Below are positions 1 through 9,298 of a stretch of 64,000 nucleotides of DNA, in pieces; positions within the stretch are counted from its first letter, which is position 1, and the number at the start of each line of letters is the position of its first letter. The notes beneath the pieces were generated by a model, which made no database searches, was not told where the DNA came from, and saw only the letters and a program-made list of their open reading frames with translations. The stretch covers positions 620,001-684,000 of the forward strand of contig NZ_CM003768.1 in the NCBI RefSeq assembly GCF_001547525.1. The letters are read 5' to 3'. This DNA comes from Burkholderia anthina. Its GTDB lineage: Bacteria > Pseudomonadota > Gammaproteobacteria > Burkholderiales > Burkholderiaceae. Both the position numbers and the translations under genes were made by a program.

Positions 1-772
1 GCGCGGGCGGCACGACGAGCCACCCGAGCCGCCAGCCCGTCATGCTGAAATACTTCGAGAAGCTGTTCACGGTGATCACGTCGTCGCCGAACGACAGCGC
101 CGACACGGGCGCGGCGTCGTAGCTGAGCCCCTGGTAGATCTCGTCGACGATCGTGAAGCCGCCGCGTGCGCGTACCGCTTCGACGATTCGCTTGAGTTCG
201 TCCGGTTCGAGCGACGTGCCGGTCGGGTTCGACGGCGACGCAAGCAGCACGCCGCGCGTGCGCGCGTTCCAGTGCGTGCGAACGTCGTGTTCGGTGAGCT
301 GGAAGCGTGCGTCCGGGCCGCTCGGCACGAGCACCGGGCGACCTTCGGCCGCCGCGACGAAGTGCCGGTTGCACGGGTATGACGGGTCGGGCATCAGCAC
401 TTCGTCGTCGCGACCGACCAGCGCGAGGCACGCGAGCAGCAGCGCGGCCGATGCGCCGGCCGTCACGACGATCCGCTCCGGGCCAATCGTGAGGCCGTAT
501 GCACGTGCATAGTGCGCGGCGATCGCCTCGCGCAGCGGCGTAATGCCGAGCGCGCTCGTGTACTGCGTGACGCCGCGGCGCAGCGCAGCCGCGGCGGCCT
601 CGACAACCGGCTCCGGCGCGGTGAAATCCGGTTCGCCGATGCCCATGTGGATAACATCGCGCCCCAAGGACTCGAGCCGCTGTGCCTCCTTCATCAGTTC
701 CATCACGTAGAAGGGCTGGATCGCGTCGACGCGTGCGGCGAGCGTGACGAGCGAATCGGCGGTGGTATTCAT
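1..772 (-). CDS. PLP-dependent class I aminotransferase, 3' end cut by window
   Basis: The leftward reading frame opens at an ATG ending at 772 and runs off the left edge, giving about 257 residues of a roughly 390-residue enzyme. The translation has the fold-type I aminotransferase signature: an N-terminal GEPDFTAPEPV segment, a PSNPTGT motif around residue 160, a VDEIYQGL aspartate motif, and SFSKYFSMTGWRLGW, which carries the PLP-binding lysine near residue 240. It would transfer amino groups between an amino acid and a 2-oxo acid in the cytoplasm; the substrate cannot be told from sequence. It lies 68 bp after nusB, but an intrinsic terminator sits in that gap, so it may be only partly co-transcribed with the rib-nusB genes. 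Confidence 0.85.
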   Translation of the reverse strand, partial: MNTTADSLVTLAARVDAIQPFYVMELMKEAQRLESLGRDVIHMGIGEPDFTAPEPVVEAAAAALRRGVTQYTSALGITPLREAIAAHYARAYGLTIGPERIVVTAGASAALLLACLALVGRDDEVLMPDPSYPCNRHFVAAAEGRPVLVPSGPDARFQLTEHDVRTHWNARTRGVLLASPSNPTGTSLEPDELKRIVEAVRARGGFTIVDEIYQGLSYDAAPVSALSFGDDVITVNSFSKYFSMTGWRLGWLVVPPA

Positions 773-800
773 CGGCGGGCAGGGCGGGGAGAAAAGAATG

Positions 801-823
801 AAAAACGGGCGCTTGCGCGCCCG
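801..823 (-). terminator. Intrinsic terminator after nusB
   Basis: On the minus strand a 7-bp G/C stem (806-812 with 817-823) and a TTGC-type loop are followed by five T residues (801-805). It lies between nusB and the aminotransferase start at 772, so it should end or attenuate the ribB-ribH-nusB transcript. Confidence 0.75.
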
Positions 824-840
824 TGGACCAACCAACGGTA

Positions 841-1278
841 TCAGCCGTTGCGACGCGCCTGCGTTTCGGCGGGGCGCAGCTTCGCGGCCAGCTTGTCGAG
901 CACGCCGTTCACGTACTTGTAGCCGTCGGAGCCGCCGAACGTCTTCGCGAGTTCGACGGCTTCGTTGATGATCACGCGGTACGGCGTTTCGACGTGGTGC
1001 GTGAGCTCGAACGTCGCGATCAGCAGCACCGCGCGTTCGACCGGCGACAGCTGATCGATCGGACGGTCAAGCGACGGCGCCAGCGCGTCGACGAGCGTCG
1101 CATGCTCGCGGATCACGCCGTGCAGGATCGCTTCGAGCAGTTCCTTGTCAGCCTTGTCGTAACCGAGCGCGCCGCGCAGTTGCGCGTCGATCTCGCCGGA
1201 GGGCGCGTTCGACAGCAGCCACTGGTACAGGCCCTGCGTCGCCAGCTCGCGCGATTGTCGGCGGGCGCTCTTCTTCAT
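841..1278 (-). CDS. nusB: Transcription antitermination factor NusB
   Basis: A 145-residue protein of normal NusB length. It starts [21 protein letters not shown], which matches the basic N-terminus and arginine-rich RNA-binding helix of the family, and it is all alpha-helical through to the end. NusB binds boxA RNA with NusE (ribosomal protein S10) and helps RNA polymerase read through rRNA operons. Its ATG overlaps the ribH stop codon (ATGA), which indicates translational coupling. The ribH-nusB arrangement is the classic bacterial order. A terminator follows at 801-823. Confidence 0.95.
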   Translation of the reverse strand: MKKSARRQSRELATQGLYQWLLSNAPSGEIDAQLRGALGYDKADKELLEAILHGVIREHATLVDALAPSLDRPIDQLSPVERAVLLIATFELTHHVETPYRVIINEAVELAKTFGGSDGYKYVNGVLDKLAAKLRPAETQARRNG

Positions 1279-1790
1279 GCGCGCTCCTCTTCGTCGTCTT
1301 CGTCTTCCTCTTCGTCCTCGTCGTCGCCGAGCTGGTCGAGGGCCATCGTCAGGTTGGCCATCTCGACGGCGACGCGTGCGGCGTCACGACCCTTTTCGGT
1401 CATGCGCGCGACGGCCTGCTCGTCGGTTTCGGTCGTCAGGACCGCGTTCGCGATCGGCAGGTTGAAATCGAGACCGATGCGGGTGATGCCCGCGCCGCTT
1501 TCGTTCGACACGAGTTCGAAGTGGTAGGTCTCGCCGCGGATCACCGCGCCGAGCGCGATCAGCGCGTCGAACTGGCCGCTTTCGGCGAGCTTCTGCAGCG
1601 CGAGCGGGATTTCCAGCGCGCCGGGAACCGACACGAGCAGCACGTCTTCACCGGTGACGCCGAGGCGCTCCAGTTCTTCGACGCACGCGTCGGCGAGGCC
1701 GTTGCACACGGGTTCGTTGAAGCGCGATTGCACGATGCCGATACGCAGGCCGTCGCCTTCGAGATTCGGTTGGTATTGTCCGATTTCCAT
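1275..1790 (-). CDS. ribH: 6,7-dimethyl-8-ribityllumazine synthase
   Basis: A 171-residue lumazine synthase that condenses 5-amino-6-ribitylaminouracil with 3,4-dihydroxybutanone phosphate, the penultimate riboflavin step. Visible family motifs are [31 protein letters not shown] (proposed catalytic His at residue 90) and [14 protein letters not shown]. The ATG ending at 1790 gives the usual N-terminus. The last 17 or so residues (about 155-170) are almost pure Asp/Glu, a low-complexity acidic tail beyond the normal lumazine synthase fold. It lies downstream of ribB and overlaps nusB by 4 bp. Confidence 0.95.
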   Translation of the reverse strand: MEIGQYQPNLEGDGLRIGIVQSRFNEPVCNGLADACVEELERLGVTGEDVLLVSVPGALEIPLALQKLAESGQFDALIALGAVIRGETYHFELVSNESGAGITRIGLDFNLPIANAVLTTETDEQAVARMTEKGRDAARVAVEMANLTMALDQLGDDEDEEEDEDDEEERA

Positions 1791-1843
1791 GATCTGGTCC
1801 GTGGTGTGGATGAACGGTTGTAGGGCGAAAGCGCCGTGGCGGG

Positions 1844-2986
1844 TTACGCGTGGGACGCCGGGCAGGACGTGGCTTCGCCGCCGGGCATCGGGATGAAGCC
1901 CGTGACTTCGAGGCCGTAGCCGGACATGCTGCCCAGCTTGCGCGGATTCGACAGCACCTGCATCTTGCCGACGCCGACATCGCGCAGGATCTGCGCGCCG
2001 ATGCCGAACGTCTTGAAATCGACCGGCCGGCGCTTGAGCGCAGCGGCCTTTTCTTCCTCGTCGAACGCCTTGAAGACGTCGATCAGGTGTTCCTTCGTGT
2101 CGCCGCAGTTGAGCAGCACGATCACGCCGAGGTCGCGTGCGGCGATCTCGCGCATCGCCGCGTCGAGCGTCCACGAGTGGGTCGACACGCCCGTCTCGAG
2201 CAGATCGAGCACCGACAGCGGCTCGTGCACGCGCGCCGGCGTGTCGACGTCGGGCGACGGCGTGCCGCGCACGAGCGCGATGTGCGGCGAGCCGCTCGGC
2301 TGGTCGCGGTACAGCACCGCGCGGAACGTGCCGTGCGCGGTCTGCATCGTGCGCTCGGCGATCCGCTCGATGATCGACTCGGTGCGGCTGCGGTACTGGA
2401 TCAGGTCGGCGATCGTGCCGATCTTCAGGTTGTGTTCCTTCGCGAATTCGATCAGGTCGGGCAGGCGCGCCATCGTGCCGTCGTCCTTGATCACCTCGCA
2501 GATCACCGCGGCCGGCGTGAGGCCCGCGAGCGCCGTGAAGTCGCAGCCGGCTTCGGTGTGGCCCGCGCGCACGAGCACGCCGCCCGGTTGCGCCATGATC
2601 GGGAACACGTGGCCCGGCTGCACGATGTGCTCGGGGCGCACGTCGTGCGCGACCGCCGTGGCGATCGTGTGCGCGCGGTCGGCGGCCGAGATGCCGGTCG
2701 TCACGCCTTCGGCCGCTTCGATGCTGACCGTGAACGCGGTGCCGTACTGCGTGCCGTTGCGGTAGGTCATCAGCGGCAGGTGCAACTGCTTGCAGCGTTC
2801 CTGCGTCAACGTCAGACAAATCAGGCCGCGGCCGTACTTGGCCATGAAGTTGATCGCTTCCGGCGTGACGAATTCGGCGGCGATCACGAGGTCGCCCTCG
2901 TTTTCGCGGTCTTCTTCGTCGACCAGGATCACCATCCGGCCGGCTTTCAGCTCGGCGATGATGTCGAGCGTGGAGGCGAGCGTCAT
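1844..2986 (-). CDS. ribB: 3,4-dihydroxy-2-butanone 4-phosphate synthase with degenerate GTP cyclohydrolase II-like half (RibBX type)
   Basis: 380 residues. The N-terminal 205 or so are a complete RibB domain: the acidic metal and substrate loop [10 protein letters not shown] at 23-32, then GISAADRA and [15 protein letters not shown]. This half makes 3,4-dihydroxybutanone phosphate from ribulose 5-phosphate. The C-terminal half aligns by eye with GTP cyclohydrolase II but is shortened. Where the zinc-binding motif E-C-x10-C-x-C should follow the RVH segment, the sequence reads [12 protein letters not shown] and has no cysteines. GTP cyclohydrolase activity is therefore not expected, and a separate ribA should exist elsewhere. 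The same degenerate arrangement is known in other Proteobacteria as ribBX. The ATG at 2986 is the first start. It leads the ribB-ribH-nusB unit. Confidence 0.92.
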   Translation of the reverse strand: MTLASTLDIIAELKAGRMVILVDEEDRENEGDLVIAAEFVTPEAINFMAKYGRGLICLTLTQERCKQLHLPLMTYRNGTQYGTAFTVSIEAAEGVTTGISAADRAHTIATAVAHDVRPEHIVQPGHVFPIMAQPGGVLVRAGHTEAGCDFTALAGLTPAAVICEVIKDDGTMARLPDLIEFAKEHNLKIGTIADLIQYRSRTESIIERIAERTMQTAHGTFRAVLYRDQPSGSPHIALVRGTPSPDVDTPARVHEPLSVLDLLETGVSTHSWTLDAAMREIAARDLGVIVLLNCGDTKEHLIDVFKAFDEEEKAAALKRRPVDFKTFGIGAQILRDVGVGKMQVLSNPRKLGSMSGYGLEVTGFIPMPGGEATSCPASHA

Positions 2987-3171
2987 AAGGGGGCGAGAAA
3001 GAGGAAAGTGCGTATTTTACGCCAGCCGGACGGCGTTTCGGCTGGCGCGGGCGGCGCGGGGCCGGCGAGCCTGCCGGAAAGCGGTGCGGCCGGCCCGTGA
3101 AGCAGGCCTGCCCGGACTGCCCCTGCCGCGCTGGGCGGGCGGCCATGGGGCGCTCCGGGCCCGGCCGCGCG

Positions 3172-3690
3172 TCACGCGTGGTCGTTGCGGCCGCCGAGGT
3201 AGTCCAGCTTGCCGAGTTCGACGCCGCTGTGGCGCAGGATGTCGTACGCGGTCGTCACGTGGAAGAAGAAATTCGGCAGCACGAAGTTCAGCAGGTACGA
3301 CTGGCCGGTGAACTCGATCGGGCCGACGCGCATCTTCAGCACGATCTGGCGCGCCTCGCTGCCGTCGATCTGCGCGGCGTCGAAGCTTTTCAGATAGTCG
3401 ATCGTCTTCTGGATGCGCGCATGCAGTTCGTCGAAGGTTTGCTCGACATCCGGGTAGCTCGGGATCTCGGCGCCGGCGAGCCGCGCGGCGCAGCCCTTGG
3501 CCGTGTCGGTCGCGATGTAGACCTGGCGGACGAGCGGCAGCATGTCCGGATAAAGGCGTGCGCCGATGAACACCGACGGATCGATCTGCTTCTCGGCCGC
3601 ATGCGCCTGCGCCTTGCCGAGGATGTGCTGCAGGTTGGTGAGACCGCGGATCAAGACGGGCAGCGAAGCCTGGTACATCGAGATGGACAT
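3172..3690 (-). CDS. DUF1993 family protein
   Basis: A 172-residue protein starting [13 protein letters not shown], typical of the DUF1993 family. The fold is expected to be an all-helical DinB-like bundle, and DUF1993 has no established function. I chose the ATG ending at 3690 because GGAG lies 8 bp upstream; an earlier in-frame start at 3750 adds a poor leader. It stands alone between ribE and ribB, reads the same way, and has no clear operon partner. Assignment is by recognition of the N-terminal motif and the [27 protein letters not shown] segment. Confidence 0.75.
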   Translation of the reverse strand: MSISMYQASLPVLIRGLTNLQHILGKAQAHAAEKQIDPSVFIGARLYPDMLPLVRQVYIATDTAKGCAARLAGAEIPSYPDVEQTFDELHARIQKTIDYLKSFDAAQIDGSEARQIVLKMRVGPIEFTGQSYLLNFVLPNFFFHVTTAYDILRHSGVELGKLDYLGGRNDHA

Positions 3691-4007
3691 GGGGACGACT
3701 CCAATGGGAAGAATGGCGGCCGCTACGCGGCGCGTCGTACGTGGCGGCATGGGAACCGCTGTCGACGCATCTTAGCGCGGCGGCATGACCCGTGCGCGTC
3801 GTTGGCCGTTCGGCCAGGTATCGGCTGGCCGGATGGTCAACGAGCAAACGCGATCGCGATGCTGTCGCTTGGGATGGCCGACGGGGCGGCCCAGCACGAA
3901 GTAGGGCGGGAGCAACGCTCGGTGGAGCGACGGGGCTGCGGCGACGCCCGGACAATGCCGGGCCGAACCGTCAGCCGTCGTTACATATATGGGACCGAAC
4001 TGCCCGA

Positions 4008-4637
4008 TCAGTCCTGCTGGACGCCCTGCGACGCCGACAGCATCCGCTCCACGTACCGCGCGATCATGTCGACTTCGAGGTTGACCTTGTCGCCGGCCTT
4101 CACGTGACGCAGCGTCGTGACTTCGACCGTATGCGGAATCAGGTTGATCGAGAATTCGCAGCCGTCCGCGCGATCGTCGACCGTATTGACGGTCAGGCTC
4201 ACGCCGTTCACCGTGATCGAGCCCTTGTACGCGAGATAGCGGCCGAGCTCGCGCGGCGCGACGATTCGCAATTCGTGCGACTCGCCGACCGGCGCGAAGC
4301 GCGTGACGGCGCCGAGGCCGTCTACATGGCCCGACACGATATGCCCGCCGAGGCGGTCGTGCGCGCGCAGCGCCTTCTCCAGGTTCACTTCGCCGGGCTG
4401 CGCGAGACCGACCGTCCGGTTCAGGCTTTCGCGCGACACGTCGACGTCGAACGTGGTGTCGGTGTTCTCGATCACCGTCATGCACGCACCCTGGATCGCG
4501 ATGCTGTCGCCGAGCGCGACATCCGCCAGGTCGAGGCCGCCGGCCTGCACGGTCAGGCGCACGCCGGCTTCGGCCGACGTGCCGAGCGCGGCGATCGATT
4601 CGATGCGGCCGACGGCCGCGACAATTCCGGTAAACAC
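4008..4637 (-). CDS. ribE: Riboflavin synthase alpha chain
   Basis: A 209-residue riboflavin synthase, which dismutates two lumazines to riboflavin. It has the two tandem beta-barrel repeats of the family: MFTGIVAAVGRIES at the start, LGDSIAIQGACMTV in barrel one, then GGHIVSGHVDG, YKGSITVNGVSLTVN and FSINLIPHT in barrel two. No ATG precedes the conserved MFTGIV start, so translation most likely begins at a GTG ending at 4637. The gene follows ribD by 14 bp, making a ribD-ribE unit. Confidence 0.93.
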   Translation of the reverse strand: MFTGIVAAVGRIESIAALGTSAEAGVRLTVQAGGLDLADVALGDSIAIQGACMTVIENTDTTFDVDVSRESLNRTVGLAQPGEVNLEKALRAHDRLGGHIVSGHVDGLGAVTRFAPVGESHELRIVAPRELGRYLAYKGSITVNGVSLTVNTVDDRADGCEFSINLIPHTVEVTTLRHVKAGDKVNLEVDMIARYVERMLSASQGVQQD

Positions 4638-4651
4638 CGTGACGATCCCGT

Positions 4652-5773
4652 TCAGTGAGAGGCGTCGGGCGGCGTGAGCCGCGCGAGGATCCGCAAGTCG
4701 TCGCCGATCCGCTCGAGCCCGTGGAACGACAGCCGGGTGCGCGCATCGAGGCTGGCCGGCGCGGCGAGATCGAACATGCCGGCCGCGTCGGCGCCCAGCA
4801 GGCTCGGCGCCAGATAGACCAGCAATTCGTCGACGCACCGCTCGCGCAGCAGCGAACCGTTCAGCTTGTGGCCGGCCTCCACGTGCAGTTCGTTCACGCC
4901 GCGCGCGCCGAGCGCGGCCAGCATCGCGGGCAGGTCGACCTTGCCGTGCGCATTCGCGAGCGGCACGATTTCCGCGCCGCGCGACCTCAGCACGTTCGCT
5001 CGGACTTCGCCGGCGGCGTCGAGCCGGCCGCAGAAAATCAGTAGCGGCGCGCCTTCGAGCAGCCGCGCGTCGAGCGGCAGGTCGAGGCGGCTGTCCACCA
5101 GGATGCGTTGCGGCTGACGCGGCGTGTCGATGCCGCGCACGGTCAGCAACGGATTGTCCTCGCGCACCGTGCCGATGCCGGTGAGGATCGCGCACGCGCG
5201 TGCGCGCCACGCGTGCCCGTCGAGGCGCGCGGCCTCGCCGGTGATCCACTGGCTTTCGCCGGACGGCAGCGCGGTGCGGCCGTCGAGCGACGCGGCGGTC
5301 TTCATCCGCACCCACGGGCGGCCGCGCGTCATCCGCGACACGAAGCCGATGTTCAGCTCGCCGGCCTCGTGCGCGAGCAGCCCGCAGCGCACGTCGATAC
5401 CCGCGTCGCGCAGCATCCCGAGGCCGCGCCCCGACACCTGCGGGTTCGGGTCTTCCATCGCGGCGACGACTTTCGCGACGCGCGCGTCGATCAGCGCGTT
5501 CGCGCACGGCGGCGTGCGGCCGAAATGGCTGCACGGTTCGAGCGTCACGTAGACGGTCGAGCCCGCGACGTCGTAGCCGCGCGAGCGCGCGTCCTTCAGC
5601 GCCTGCACTTCCGCGTGATCCTGGCCGGCCGGCTGCGTGAAGCCTTCGCCGATCACGTCGCCGTCCTTGACGATCACGCAGCCGACGCGCGGATTCGGCG
5701 CGGTCGTGTACATGCCGTGCGCGGCGAGCGCGAGCGCGCGCTGCATGTGGGCGAAATCGGTATCCGAGAACAT
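4652..5773 (-). CDS. ribD: Bifunctional pyrimidine deaminase/reductase
   Basis: 373 residues. The N-terminal deaminase domain has the zinc motif HAEVQAL (His53, Glu55) and EPCSHFGRTPPC (Cys81, Cys90), as in cytidine deaminases. The C-terminal half is a dihydrofolate-reductase-like reductase (RVWVRMKTAASLDGRTAL-like segment near 150, GVNELHVEAGHKLNGSLL near 305). Together they carry out the second and third steps of the GTP branch of riboflavin synthesis. It lies 15 bp downstream of hemL and 14 bp upstream of ribE, all on the minus strand, so hemL-ribD-ribE is probably one transcript. Confidence 0.95.
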   Translation of the reverse strand: MFSDTDFAHMQRALALAAHGMYTTAPNPRVGCVIVKDGDVIGEGFTQPAGQDHAEVQALKDARSRGYDVAGSTVYVTLEPCSHFGRTPPCANALIDARVAKVVAAMEDPNPQVSGRGLGMLRDAGIDVRCGLLAHEAGELNIGFVSRMTRGRPWVRMKTAASLDGRTALPSGESQWITGEAARLDGHAWRARACAILTGIGTVREDNPLLTVRGIDTPRQPQRILVDSRLDLPLDARLLEGAPLLIFCGRLDAAGEVRANVLRSRGAEIVPLANAHGKVDLPAMLAALGARGVNELHVEAGHKLNGSLLRERCVDELLVYLAPSLLGADAAGMFDLAAPASLDARTRLSFHGLERIGDDLRILARLTPPDASH

Positions 5774-5788
5774 GCGCGCGGCCCCGGG

Positions 5789-7072
5789 TCAGGCGGCGAG
5801 TGCCGCGAACGCGCGGCGCGCGGCCGCGAGCGTCGCGTCGATCACCGCGTCGTCGTGCGTGCTCGACACGAAGCCGGCTTCGTATGCGGACGGCGCGAAA
5901 TACACGCCCTCGTCGAGCATCAGGTGGAAGAAGCGGTTGAAGCGCGCGATGTCGCTCTGCGTGACTTCCGCGAAGCTGCCCGGCACGCGCTCGGCGAAGT
6001 ACAGGCCGAACATCGCGCCGATCGAGTCGGCCGCGAACGGCACGCCGGCCGCGCGCGCTTGCGCCGCGAGGCCGTCGGCGAGCCGCTTCGTCTGCGCGGT
6101 GAGCGCGTCGTAGAAGCCCGGCGCCTGGATCAGTTGCAGCGTCTTCAGGCCCGCGGCGACCGCGATCGGGTTGCCCGACAGCGTGCCGGCCTGGTAGACG
6201 CCGCCGAGCGGCGCGAGGTGGGCCATGATGTCGCGGCGGCCGCCGAACGCGGCGGCCGGCATCCCGCCGCCGATCACCTTGCCGAGGCAGGTGAGGTCGG
6301 CCGCGATGCCGTAGTACGCCTGCGCGCCGCCGAGCGCGACGCGGAACCCGCACATCACCTCGTCGAAGATCAGCACGGCGCCGTGCTTCGTGCACAGCGC
6401 GCGCAGCGCGCCCAGGAATTCTGGCGTGCCGCGCACGAGATTCATGTTGCCGGCGACCGGCTCGACGATCACCGCGGCGATCTCGTCGCCGAATGCGCCG
6501 AACGCTTCCTCGAGCGCGGCGACGTTGTTGTATTCGAGGACGGTCGTGTGCTTCGCGATGTCGGCGGGCACGCCAGCCGAGGTCGGGTTGCCGAACGTCA
6601 GCAGGCCCGAGCCGGCCTTGACCAGCAGGCTGTCCGCGTGGCCGTGGTAGCAGCCCTCGAACTTGACGATGCGGCTGCGGCCCGTGAAGCCGCGCGCGAG
6701 ACGCAGCGCGCTCATCGTGGCCTCGGTGCCGCTCGACACCATCCGCACCTGCTCGATCGACGGCACAAGCTTGCAGATTTCCTCGGCGATCTCGATTTCC
6801 GCTTCGGTCGGCGCGCCGAACGAGAAGCCGTCGGCGAGTACGTTCTGCACGGCCGACAGCACTTCCGGATGGACGTGGCCGACGATCATCGGGCCCCACG
6901 AGCCGATGTAGTCGATGTACTGCTTGCCGTCGGCATCCCAGAAATACGGGCCTTGCGCGCGCGCGACGAAGCGCGGCGTGCCGCCGACCGACCGGAACGC
7001 GCGCACCGGCGAGTTGACGCCGCCCGGAATGGTCTTCTGGGCGCGTTCGAAGAGAAGCTGATTGTTGGACAT
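5789..7072 (-). CDS. hemL: Glutamate-1-semialdehyde 2,1-aminomutase
   Basis: 427 residues, the standard length for HemL, which converts glutamate-1-semialdehyde to 5-aminolevulinate, the first committed tetrapyrrole precursor in the C5 pathway. Family motifs are the start [37 protein letters not shown], the PLP aspartate in [11 protein letters not shown], and [11 protein letters not shown] with the PLP lysine near residue 265. The ATG ending at 7072 is preceded by a purine-rich stretch and gives the canonical N-terminus. It heads a probable hemL-ribD-ribE unit. Confidence 0.96.
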   Translation of the reverse strand: MSNNQLLFERAQKTIPGGVNSPVRAFRSVGGTPRFVARAQGPYFWDADGKQYIDYIGSWGPMIVGHVHPEVLSAVQNVLADGFSFGAPTEAEIEIAEEICKLVPSIEQVRMVSSGTEATMSALRLARGFTGRSRIVKFEGCYHGHADSLLVKAGSGLLTFGNPTSAGVPADIAKHTTVLEYNNVAALEEAFGAFGDEIAAVIVEPVAGNMNLVRGTPEFLGALRALCTKHGAVLIFDEVMCGFRVALGGAQAYYGIAADLTCLGKVIGGGMPAAAFGGRRDIMAHLAPLGGVYQAGTLSGNPIAVAAGLKTLQLIQAPGFYDALTAQTKRLADGLAAQARAAGVPFAADSIGAMFGLYFAERVPGSFAEVTQSDIARFNRFFHLMLDEGVYFAPSAYEAGFVSSTHDDAVIDATLAAARRAFAALAA

Positions 7073-7249
7073 GAGCGAAACCTGCGAGAGAAGGGCGCGG
7101 GGGCCGGTGCACGGGCCGCGGCGCCTGGGCGGAACGATCGTCCGATTGTACCGGAGACGCGCGCGGCAAGCCCGCCGGCCGGTCCGCGGCCTTTCGGCGC
7201 GCGGCATCGGCCGGCCGGAAAGGCGCGCGTGATGCGACCCGGTTTCCGC

Positions 7250-7702
7250 TTATCGCGGCGGCTTGCGCTTGCCGGTCAATTCGGCCCAGCGCTTTTCGAG
7301 CGGGCCTTCGACCATCGGCTTGATCGACGTGCCGGAGCTCTGCGCATCCCAGGTCTGGACCGAATACGGATGGACGCGCAGCGCGTCGCGGGCGATCACG
7401 ACGTCCTGATGCGCATCGACCAGCCAGTCGTACACGAAGTCGATGCACAGCCGGTAGCCGCGCTTCGTCGACGGATCGGGCACCTCGTACGGCGCGCGCG
7501 TCACGTAGCCGGAGCCGAACACGCCCTTCGGTTCCTTCGCGACGCGGTGCAGGAACACGCGGTCGCCCGGCAGGATGCCGCGCGCGAAGCCGCAGCCCCA
7601 CACGTCATGCACGGCCTCGCCGGCCTTCACGCGCGCGGCGACGTCGGGCAGCTCGGGCCACGGCCATTTCTTGGGGCTCCAGATCAGCAGGAAAGCGGTC
7701 AT
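7250..7702 (-). CDS. Small EVE/PUA-like domain protein
   Basis: A 150-residue protein that starts MTAFLLIWSPKKWPWPELPD. The opening and the later segments WGCGFARGILPGDRVFLHRV and GVFGSGYVTRAPYE resemble the EVE/PUA-like fold, which binds modified bases in RNA or DNA. This is my reading of the pattern and not a family hit. The ATG at 7702 gives the compact domain. A longer upstream frame exists but overlaps the divergent transporter promoter. No partner gene helps assign a function. Confidence 0.55.
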   Translation of the reverse strand: MTAFLLIWSPKKWPWPELPDVAARVKAGEAVHDVWGCGFARGILPGDRVFLHRVAKEPKGVFGSGYVTRAPYEVPDPSTKRGYRLCIDFVYDWLVDAHQDVVIARDALRVHPYSVQTWDAQSSGTSIKPMVEGPLEKRWAELTGKRKPPR

Positions 7703-7947
7703 CGGGTGGGTCGTACGTCGAATGGTCAGACGAGAGTGGCAAGCAGCAAGCTTAATCGAATCCGCCCGCGCGTTCGTTCCGCGCATGACGAACATGGGCG
7801 TTTCGCGGCGTGCCGCCGCACGCGGCCCAAGGCACGCAAAAAAGTTGCGCGTACAATCATGAGCCTGAACGCGTCGCTTGCGGCGCGGTTTCCCGTCTTC
7901 ACCGCCACGCGCGCCCCGATGCGCGCGGGCTCCCATTCCGGATACCC

Positions 7948-9165
7948 ATGTCTCACGTCGTCCGGCGCCGGCCCGATGCCCGGCTGATCCTGTTGCTCGG
8001 CGCGCTCGCGGCCTGCGGGCCGATCGCCACCGACATGTACCTGCCGAGCCTGCCGTCGATCGCCGACAGCTTCTCCGTCAGCGCCGGCGCCGCGCAGCGC
8101 ACGCTGACGAGCTTCATGGCCGGCTTCTCGATCGGCATGCTGCTGTATGGCCCGCTGTCCGATACGTGGGGCCGCCGCCCCGTGTTGCTCGGCGGCATTG
8201 CGCTGTTCACGCTCGCGAGCATCGGCTGCTTCGTGTCGGGTTCGATCGACATGCTGATCGTCGTGCGTTTCCTGCAGGCGCTCGGCGCCGGCGCCGCGTC
8301 GGTGCTCGCGCGTGCGATCGCGCGCGACGCGCACGAGCCGAGCGATGCGGCGAAGGTGCTGTCGATGGTCGCGATCGTCACCGCGGTCGGGCCGCTGCTC
8401 GCGCCGCTGATCGGCGGCCAGATCCTGCGTTTCTCCGGTTGGCGCGGTGTGTTCGTCGTGCTGGCCGTGTTCGGCGCGATCTGCGCGACGACCGCGTATC
8501 TGCGCGTGCCCGAAACCTGGCCGAAGGAGCGGCGCAAGAGCGCGGCCGTGCTCGCGTCGTTCGCGTCGTACGGGCGCATCCTGTCCGACCCTGTCGCATG
8601 GGGGCACATGCTGTGCGGCGGGATGGCGTTCGCGTCGATGTTCTCGTACATCACCGCGACGCCGTTCGTGTACATCGAATATTTCCACGTGTCGCCGCAG
8701 CACTACGGGCTGCTGTTCGGCCTGAACGTCGTCGGGATCATGATCGGCAACTTCGCGAACACGCGGCTCGTCGGCCGCATCGGCTCGCTGCGCATCATCT
8801 CGGCCGCGTCGCTCGTGAGCTGCATCGCGTCGCTCGCGGTCGCGTTCGTCGCGCTGACGGGGTTGGGGGGGCTGTGGTCGATCGTCGTGTGCCTGTTCTT
8901 CGTCGTCGGCGTGGTCGGGATCCTGTCCGCGAACTGCACGACCGACCTGATGCACCGCTATCCGCACAACGCGGGCGCGTCGGCTGCCGTGTTCGGCGCG
9001 ATGCAGCTGGCGCTCGGTGCGCTCGCGAGCGTCGCGATCGGCGCGCTCGCGGACGGCACGCCGTTCGCGATGGGCGTGACGATCGGCGTTACCGGCGTGT
9101 TGTGTTTCGTCGGGCGCTATCTCGTGCTGCGCTGGCACGGACGGCCGGTGAAGGCGGGTGCCTGA
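7948..9165 (+). CDS. Bcr/CflA-type MFS multidrug exporter
   Basis: 405 residues with 12 predicted membrane spans. Features typical of the Bcr/CflA drug:H+ antiporter group are the early motif GPIATDMYLPSLPSIADSF in TM1 and its loop, and LYGPLSDTWGRRPVLLGG (MFS motif A) after TM2. It should export a drug or a small metabolite across the inner membrane; the substrate is unknown. The ATG at 7948 gives the usual short cytoplasmic N-terminus. It is the last core gene before the AT-rich island that begins near 9.3 kb. Confidence 0.85.
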   Translation: MSHVVRRRPDARLILLLGALAACGPIATDMYLPSLPSIADSFSVSAGAAQRTLTSFMAGFSIGMLLYGPLSDTWGRRPVLLGGIALFTLASIGCFVSGSIDMLIVVRFLQALGAGAASVLARAIARDAHEPSDAAKVLSMVAIVTAVGPLLAPLIGGQILRFSGWRGVFVVLAVFGAICATTAYLRVPETWPKERRKSAAVLASFASYGRILSDPVAWGHMLCGGMAFASMFSYITATPFVYIEYFHVSPQHYGLLFGLNVVGIMIGNFANTRLVGRIGSLRIISAASLVSCIASLAVAFVALTGLGGLWSIVVCLFFVVGVVGILSANCTTDLMHRYPHNAGASAAVFGAMQLALGALASVAIGALADGTPFAMGVTIGVTGVLCFVGRYLVLRWHGRPVKAGA

Positions 9166-9298
9166 GCGGCGTGACGGAACTGACGGAGGGCGCGAGTATG
9201 TCGACGCTGTTCGCCCAAGCGACAACCTGAGCGAACACCATGCCGATGTAACCCGGCCAGCGATGCGGGGCAAGCATTGGGTTATTTCCGCGTCCGCA

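Noticed and set aside
1850..3100. Long rightward frame opposite ribB
   Set aside because: Mirror of the ribB gene in high-GC DNA; it has no motifs and is rich in Arg, Ala and His as expected from an antisense frame.
2987..3171. FMN riboswitch upstream of ribB
   Set aside because: I looked for the conserved RFN-element helices and found none; only a simple -10-like TAAAAT is visible.
5108..7987. A 959-codon rightward frame across ribD, hemL and beyond
   Set aside because: It lies antisense to three clear genes and has the repetitive Arg/Val/Glu composition of a shadow frame.
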